Positions 60,200 through 64,000 of a DNA stretch of 64,000 bases are shown in pieces; within the stretch, counting starts at the first letter, position 1; each line of letters opens with the position of its first letter. The notes under the pieces were generated by a model. That model worked only from the letters and a program-made list of their open reading frames with translations. It was not told the DNA's origin and did no database searches. The translations under genes were made by a program, and so were the position numbers. Source of the stretch: Ramlibacter alkalitolerans (GTDB lineage: Bacteria; Pseudomonadota; Gammaproteobacteria; Burkholderiales; Burkholderiaceae_C); contig NZ_JAEQND010000004.1 of the NCBI RefSeq assembly GCF_016722765.1, forward strand, positions 310,001-374,000, written 5' to 3'.

Positions 60200-60994
60200 A
60201 TGGCCGAATTCCTCCTCTACGAACAAGACGGTCCCGTGGTCACGCTGACCCTGAACGAACCCGCGCGCCGTAACCCGCTGACCGGCAACAGCGCGGTGGC
60301 CGACTTCCTCGCAGCGATCGACCGGATTCACGCCGACCGCAGCGTGCGCGCCGTCATCGTCACCGGCGCAGGCACCGCCTTCTCCTCCGGCGGCGACATC
60401 AAGGACATGGAGCGGCAGTCCTCCGGCGCCCTGGGCGGCATGCAGATCCGCCAGGAGTACCGCACCGGCATCCAGCGCCTGCCGCTGGCCCTGTACAACC
60501 TCGAGGTGCCGGTGATCGCGGCCGTCAACGGCGCGGCGATCGGCGCCGGCCTCGACCTCGCGTGCATGTGCGACATCCGCATCGCGAGCGAGCACGCCAA
60601 GTTCGCCGAGAGCTTCGTCAAGCTGGGCATCATCCCCGGCGACGGCGGCGCCTGGCTGCTGCCGCGGCTGATCGGCCTGTCGCGCGCGAGCGAGCTCTCT
60701 TTCACCGGCGAGGTGATCGGTGCGCAGCAGGCGGCCGAATGGGGACTGGTCTCGCGCGTCGTCGCGGCCGGCGAGTTGATGGCCACGGCGAAGGAGCTCG
60801 CGGGCCGCATCGCCGCCAACCCGCCGCATGCCGTGCGCCTGACCAAGCGGCTGATCCGGGAAGCGATGCACACGCGGCTGGACACGCTGCTGGAAATGGC
60901 GGCGGCCTTCCAGTCGCTGTCGCACCAGACCGCGGACCACCGCGAAGCCGTGGCGGCCTTCCTCGAGAAGCGCGCGCCCGTCTTCCACGGCTGA
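60200..60994 (+). CDS. Crotonase superfamily protein, PaaG-like
   Basis: The protein has 264 residues. GTAFSSGGDIKDM and IGAGLDLACMCDI form the oxyanion hole. The first hydratase Glu is replaced by Asp (GAGLDLA), and the second by Phe (FAESFVKLG). IIPGDGGAWLLPRLIG carries an acidic residue near the PaaG position. Isomerase or non-hydratase chemistry is likely. CCGGAGCCCGCCGC precedes the ATG. The LysR gene follows by 72 bp on the same strand. Confidence 0.9.
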   Translation: MAEFLLYEQDGPVVTLTLNEPARRNPLTGNSAVADFLAAIDRIHADRSVRAVIVTGAGTAFSSGGDIKDMERQSSGALGGMQIRQEYRTGIQRLPLALYNLEVPVIAAVNGAAIGAGLDLACMCDIRIASEHAKFAESFVKLGIIPGDGGAWLLPRLIGLSRASELSFTGEVIGAQQAAEWGLVSRVVAAGELMATAKELAGRIAANPPHAVRLTKRLIREAMHTRLDTLLEMAAAFQSLSHQTADHREAVAAFLEKRAPVFHG

Positions 60995-61066
60995 CGCGTC
61001 ATGGCGCGCGCCCGCGAGGCGGCGCAGGGCGTGGGCTATGCTTGGCCGGATCTCGAAGCCAAGCCC

Positions 61067-61960
61067 ATGGACCTGCGCCGCATCCGCCATTTCGTCGTCC
61101 TGGCCGAGACGCTGAATTTCCGCCGCGCGGCGGAGCGCTTGCACATGGCGCAGCCGCCGCTGTCGGTGTCGATCCAGAAGCTCGAAAGCGAGCTGGGCAC
61201 GAAACTGTTCGTGCGCGAGACGACGGGCGTCACGCTCACGCCCAGCGGCCGGGCCGTGCTCGTCGAAGCTCGCAAGCTGCTGTTCCACGGCACCCAGCTC
61301 GCGGAAACGGCCCGCAGCGCCGTGGAAGGCACGGGCGGAACGCTGCGCATCGGCTTCGTGGGCACCACCACCTGGGGCATGCTGCAAAGGCTCGTGCCCG
61401 CATTCCGCGCCGAGTATCCGGGCGTGGAACTGGAGCTGCGCGAAGCGACCTCCGTCTCGATCGTGCAGCAGCTCGAAGACCACAGGTTGGACATCGGCCT
61501 GGTGCGCACGCCGCTGTTGCAGCCCACCAGTGCCGCCCTGGTGCCCCTGGAGGAAGACCTGTTCGTGGCAGCGTTGCCGCGTGGGCATGCACTGGCCGGC
61601 AAGGGGCCGCTGCGCCTGGCGGAGCTGGCCTCCGAGACCTTCGTGATGTACGCCGCCAGCTCTGCCCCGGGCCTGCACAGCGCCGCGCTGCTGGCCTGCC
61701 AGGAAGCGGGCTTCCTGCCCCGCGTGTCGCAGCAGGCAGTGCAGGTGCAGACGCTGCTGGCGCTGGTGGAAAGCGGACTGGGCGTGGCCCTGGTGCCTTC
61801 GGTCATGCAACGCTATGCGAGCGACAAGATCGTGTACCGGCCGCTCACCGACGTGTCCGCTTCAGCGGCGATCGGGTTGGCCCTGGTGCACCTGCCGGAA
61901 GCCGAACTGGCCGCGGCTGCGCGCTTCCGGGAACTCGCGCTGCGCCAGATGGCGCGGTAG
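61067..61960 (+). CDS. LysR family transcriptional regulator
   Basis: The protein has 297 residues. The winged helix (about 1-60) reads MDLRRIRHFVVLAETLNFRR and AAERLHMAQPPLSVSIQKLE. The C-terminal ligand-binding domain begins GTLRIGFVGTTTWGM. It is similar to BenM/CatM-type regulators, which sense aromatic acids or their products. The start is set at MDLRR. An in-frame ATG at 61001 would add 22 unlike residues. Confidence 0.93.
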   Translation: MDLRRIRHFVVLAETLNFRRAAERLHMAQPPLSVSIQKLESELGTKLFVRETTGVTLTPSGRAVLVEARKLLFHGTQLAETARSAVEGTGGTLRIGFVGTTTWGMLQRLVPAFRAEYPGVELELREATSVSIVQQLEDHRLDIGLVRTPLLQPTSAALVPLEEDLFVAALPRGHALAGKGPLRLAELASETFVMYAASSAPGLHSAALLACQEAGFLPRVSQQAVQVQTLLALVESGLGVALVPSVMQRYASDKIVYRPLTDVSASAAIGLALVHLPEAELAAAARFRELALRQMAR

Positions 61961-61976
61961 GCGCTGCATGCGCCCC

Positions 61977-62423
61977 TCATTGCGCCTGCGCCTCGCGCGC
62001 CAGCGCCACCACGGCGCGCAGCCCCATGAGGTAGGAATGGCGCCCGAGGCCCTGGAGGGTGCCCCTCACGGCCGGCGAGATGATGGAGTGCACGCGCCAG
62101 CTTTCGCGGGCGGCGATGTTGGTCATGTGCACCTCCAGCACGGGAAAGGGCATGGCCTTGATCGCGTCGTGCAACGGCACGCCGTGCTGCGTGAGCCCGG
62201 CGGGGTTGACGATGGCGCCCTGCGCCCCGTCGATGTGGAGATGCAGGAAGTCGACCAGCGCGCCTTCGTGGTTGGACTGGATCGTCTCGAGCTCGACGTC
62301 GAGTTCGCGCGCCAGCGCGGCGAGTTCGGCGTCGATCTCCGGCAGCGTGGTGCGGCCGTAGATGTGCGGTTCGCGGCGGCCGAACAGGTTCAGGTTCGGC
62401 CCATGCAGGACAAGGATTTTCAC
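61977..62423 (-). CDS. aroQ: Type II 3-dehydroquinate dehydratase
   Basis: The protein has 148 residues. GPNLNLFGRREPHIYG carries the catalytic Tyr and Arg, and QSNHEGALVDFL, NPAGLTQHGVPLHDAI and EVHMTNI cover the rest of the site. The enzyme dehydrates 3-dehydroquinate to 3-dehydroshikimate. It follows the TRAP receptor gene by 17 bp on the same strand, so this may be a catabolic copy for quinate-like compounds rather than the biosynthetic one. Confidence 0.95.
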   Translation of the reverse strand: MKILVLHGPNLNLFGRREPHIYGRTTLPEIDAELAALARELDVELETIQSNHEGALVDFLHLHIDGAQGAIVNPAGLTQHGVPLHDAIKAMPFPVLEVHMTNIAARESWRVHSIISPAVRGTLQGLGRHSYLMGLRAVVALAREAQAQ

Positions 62424-62440
62424 GGGGATGGCCTGTCCGG

Positions 62441-63448
62441 TCAGAACCTGGAGATGCGTTCCAGTTCGGACTTGAAGAGGGTCACGATGGCGGGGTCGTA
62501 CGCGCCGGAGAACTTGTCGTACACCGGCCGCACCGCGGCGCGCATCTTCGCGAGTTCGGCCGGCGGCACGTCGTTGTAGACCATGCCCTTGGCGGTGAGC
62601 TCGCCCAGCGCCTTGCCGGAGACCTCGCGGCTCACCACGCGCTGCCAGTTCTGCGCCTCGGTCGCGGCCTCCTGGAGGATCTTCTGCTCCTGCGGGGAGA
62701 GCCGGTCCCAGAAGCGCTTGCTGATCTGGATCGGGTTGGTCGCATAGACGTGGTTGGTGCCGCTCACGTACTTCTGCACCTCGTAGAACTTGCTCGACGC
62801 GATGACGGCGAACGGGTTCTCCTGGCCGTCCACCGCCTTGCTCTCGAGCGCGCCGTACAGCTCGGCGAAGGGCATGGGCAGCGGGTTCGCGTGGAAGGTC
62901 TTGAAGGTCTCGAGGAACACGGGGTTGGGAATCACGCGCAGCTTCAGGCCCTCGAGGTCGGAGCCCTTCATGATCGGGCGCTTGCTGTTCGTGACGTTGC
63001 GAAAGCCCAGATCGAAGAAGCCCAGCACCACCACGCCCTTCTCGGGCAGCCTGGCCGCGAGGGCCTTGCCGAGCGGGCCGTCGACCATCGCATCTGCCTG
63101 CTTCGCGTTGGCGAAGAGGAAGGGGAAGTCCAGCAGGCCGAACTCCTTCACGATGCCGTTCAGCGAGGTGGTGGAGGCGACCAGCATCTCCTGCACGCCG
63201 CCCTGCAGCGCCGACTGCTGCTGCAGCTCGTTGCCCAGCTGCGAAGCGGCGAACTCCTGCACCTTGATCTTGCCGCCGCTCCTGGCCGCCACGATCTCGG
63301 CGAACTTCTGCACGCCCAGGCTGGTGGGATGGCCCAGGTTGTTCAGGTGGCCGAACTTGATGGTGCGCTCCTGCACCTGCGCGCCGGCGCTGCCCGCGGC
63401 CAGGAGGAAAGCGACGGCGGCGAGGCCGCGGCGGGTGATCGGATTCAA
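62441..63448 (-). CDS. TRAP transporter substrate-binding protein (DctP family)
   Basis: The protein has 335 residues. The signal peptide ends GSAGAQ at about 23. The DctP fold shows KFGHLNNLGHPTSLGVQKFAEIV, then GLKLRVIPNPVFLETFKTFHANPLPMPFAELYGAL, with the Arg that binds the ligand carboxylate. A TTG start at 63448 is chosen because AGGAGACACGC lies just upstream and the signal peptide begins there. No DctQ or DctM membrane subunits are seen downstream, where aroQ follows. Confidence 0.88.
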   Translation of the reverse strand: MNPITRRGLAAVAFLLAAGSAGAQVQERTIKFGHLNNLGHPTSLGVQKFAEIVAARSGGKIKVQEFAASQLGNELQQQSALQGGVQEMLVASTTSLNGIVKEFGLLDFPFLFANAKQADAMVDGPLGKALAARLPEKGVVVLGFFDLGFRNVTNSKRPIMKGSDLEGLKLRVIPNPVFLETFKTFHANPLPMPFAELYGALESKAVDGQENPFAVIASSKFYEVQKYVSGTNHVYATNPIQISKRFWDRLSPQEQKILQEAATEAQNWQRVVSREVSGKALGELTAKGMVYNDVPPAELAKMRAAVRPVYDKFSGAYDPAIVTLFKSELERISRF

Positions 63449-63510
63449 GCGTGTCTCCTGTGGATGGCGGTGGAATGTGCGGGCATGATAGGGACGCGGC
63501 TTGAAAGCCG

Positions 63511-63523
63511 TTCCAGGCTGGAA
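63511..63523. promoter_or_regulatory. Palindrome TTCCA-N3-TGGAA between DctP and IclR genes
   Basis: This is a perfect 5-bp inverted repeat with a 3-bp centre, located 12 bp before the IclR start. A further TGGAAT half-site occurs at 63471-63476. It is the natural candidate for IclR binding, controlling both divergent genes. Confidence 0.5.
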
Positions 63524-63534
63524 TCCCGTTTCAC

Positions 63535-64000
63535 ATGACGAATCCAAACGCGCCCACAGGCACCGTCGATCGCACCCTGCGCATCCTGGAAACGCTCGCC
63601 GCGCAACCCGAAGGCGTGCCGCTCGCGGCCCTGGCGGACGAACTGAACCTGCCGCGCAGCGCGTGCCATCGCCTGCTGGCCGACCTGGTGCGCTGCGGCT
63701 ACGTGCGCCAGTTGCGCGAGATGGGCGACTACGCGCTCACCACCAGGTTGCCGGCGCTGGGCCTGAGCTTTCTCGGCGCGGCCGGCATCGTGGACATCGC
63801 GCAGCCGATCATCGGCCGCCTCGCGGAAGTGTCGGGGGAGCTGGTCCGCCTCGCGCTGGTGGACGGCGACCGCCTCACCTTCGTCGCGAAGGCGCAGGGC
63901 GCGCGCGCCGGCCTGCGCTACGACCCCGACATGGGCATCGACGTGCGCCTTTCCTGCAGCGCAGGCGGGCATGCGTGGCTCATGACGCTGAGCGAAGAGC
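63535..64000 (+). CDS. IclR family transcriptional regulator, N-terminal part
   Basis: The gene runs off the window end, so only 155 residues are visible. The N-terminal winged helix shows TVDRTLRILETLAAQPEGVPLAALADELNLPRSACHRLLADL. The start of the ligand-binding domain follows (IVDIAQPIIGRLAEVSGELV). IclR proteins often control aromatic-acid and quinate genes. It is divergent from the TRAP receptor and aroQ, with an 86-bp intergenic region. Confidence 0.93.
   Translation, partial: MTNPNAPTGTVDRTLRILETLAAQPEGVPLAALADELNLPRSACHRLLADLVRCGYVRQLREMGDYALTTRLPALGLSFLGAAGIVDIAQPIIGRLAEVSGELVRLALVDGDRLTFVAKAQGARAGLRYDPDMGIDVRLSCSAGGHAWLMTLSEE

Overview
The window is a GC-rich stretch (roughly 68-70% by eye) of a betaproteobacterial chromosome, most likely Burkholderiales and probably Comamonadaceae (Ramlibacter/Variovorax-like). 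The evidence is four orphan Bug-type (TTT) periplasmic receptors, many CaiB/BaiF CoA-transferases, the general gene content and the extreme GC bias. No rRNA, tRNA, CRISPR array or transposase was seen. The taxonomic call is inference from gene families only.

Region 1 (1-8 kb) is mixed housekeeping: the end of an FAD aromatic hydroxylase, a bactofilin, a GST, a glyoxalase-fold protein, an MFS transporter, an NlpC/P60 lipoprotein, a ProQ/FinO RNA chaperone and a hemerythrin-like protein. The divergent nlpC and proQ genes are enclosed by two inverted copies of a structured ~260-bp element. Each copy carries several hairpins and an intrinsic terminator that points away from any gene, as an sRNA gene would.

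Region 2 (7.6-19.9 kb) is a tightly overlapping minus-strand operon: a CUT1-type ABC importer (binding protein, two permeases, ATPase), a three-subunit molybdenum hydroxylase, a beta-hydroxyacid dehydrogenase and a CoxG-like protein. Beside it are L-serine dehydratase, a NIPSNAP protein and a TetR regulator. An identical palindrome (TCGTCA-N2-TGACGA) lies in front of both the importer operon and the TetR/NIPSNAP divergent pair, so this looks like one regulon for uptake and hydroxylation of an unknown compound.

Region 3 (20-25.7 kb) is a ribose-type sugar ABC transporter (binding protein, double ATPase, two permeases) with an SMP-30 family lactonase. NudC and an alpha/beta hydrolase follow at 25.7-27.3 kb.

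Region 4 (27-61 kb) is a large acyl-CoA catabolic island. A minus operon (33.0 to 27.4 kb: SDR, enoyl-CoA hydratase, MaoC hydratase, CaiB transferase, quinone-reductase-like protein, SDR) diverges from a plus operon (33.3 to 47.5 kb: Liv-type ABC transporter, acyl-CoA dehydrogenase, TetR, PaaK-like ligase, CaiB transferase, SDR, thiolase, CoA-transferase, cyclase, Bug receptor). Two CATAC-N6-GTATG palindromes sit inside the two divergent promoters. A second TetR (47.6 kb), paralogous to the first, lies before a long convergent minus operon (60.0 to 48.3 kb). That operon holds CaiB transferases, Bug receptors, MaoC proteins, a crotonase, a thiolase-like/DUF35 pair, an SDR and paired acyl-CoA dehydrogenases. 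The thiolase-like/DUF35 pair plus paired acyl-CoA dehydrogenases resembles steroid side-chain retro-aldolase systems. A PaaG-like crotonase and a LysR regulator diverge from it.

Region 5 (62-64 kb) holds a type II 3-dehydroquinate dehydratase, a TRAP-type receptor, and the start of a divergent IclR regulator.
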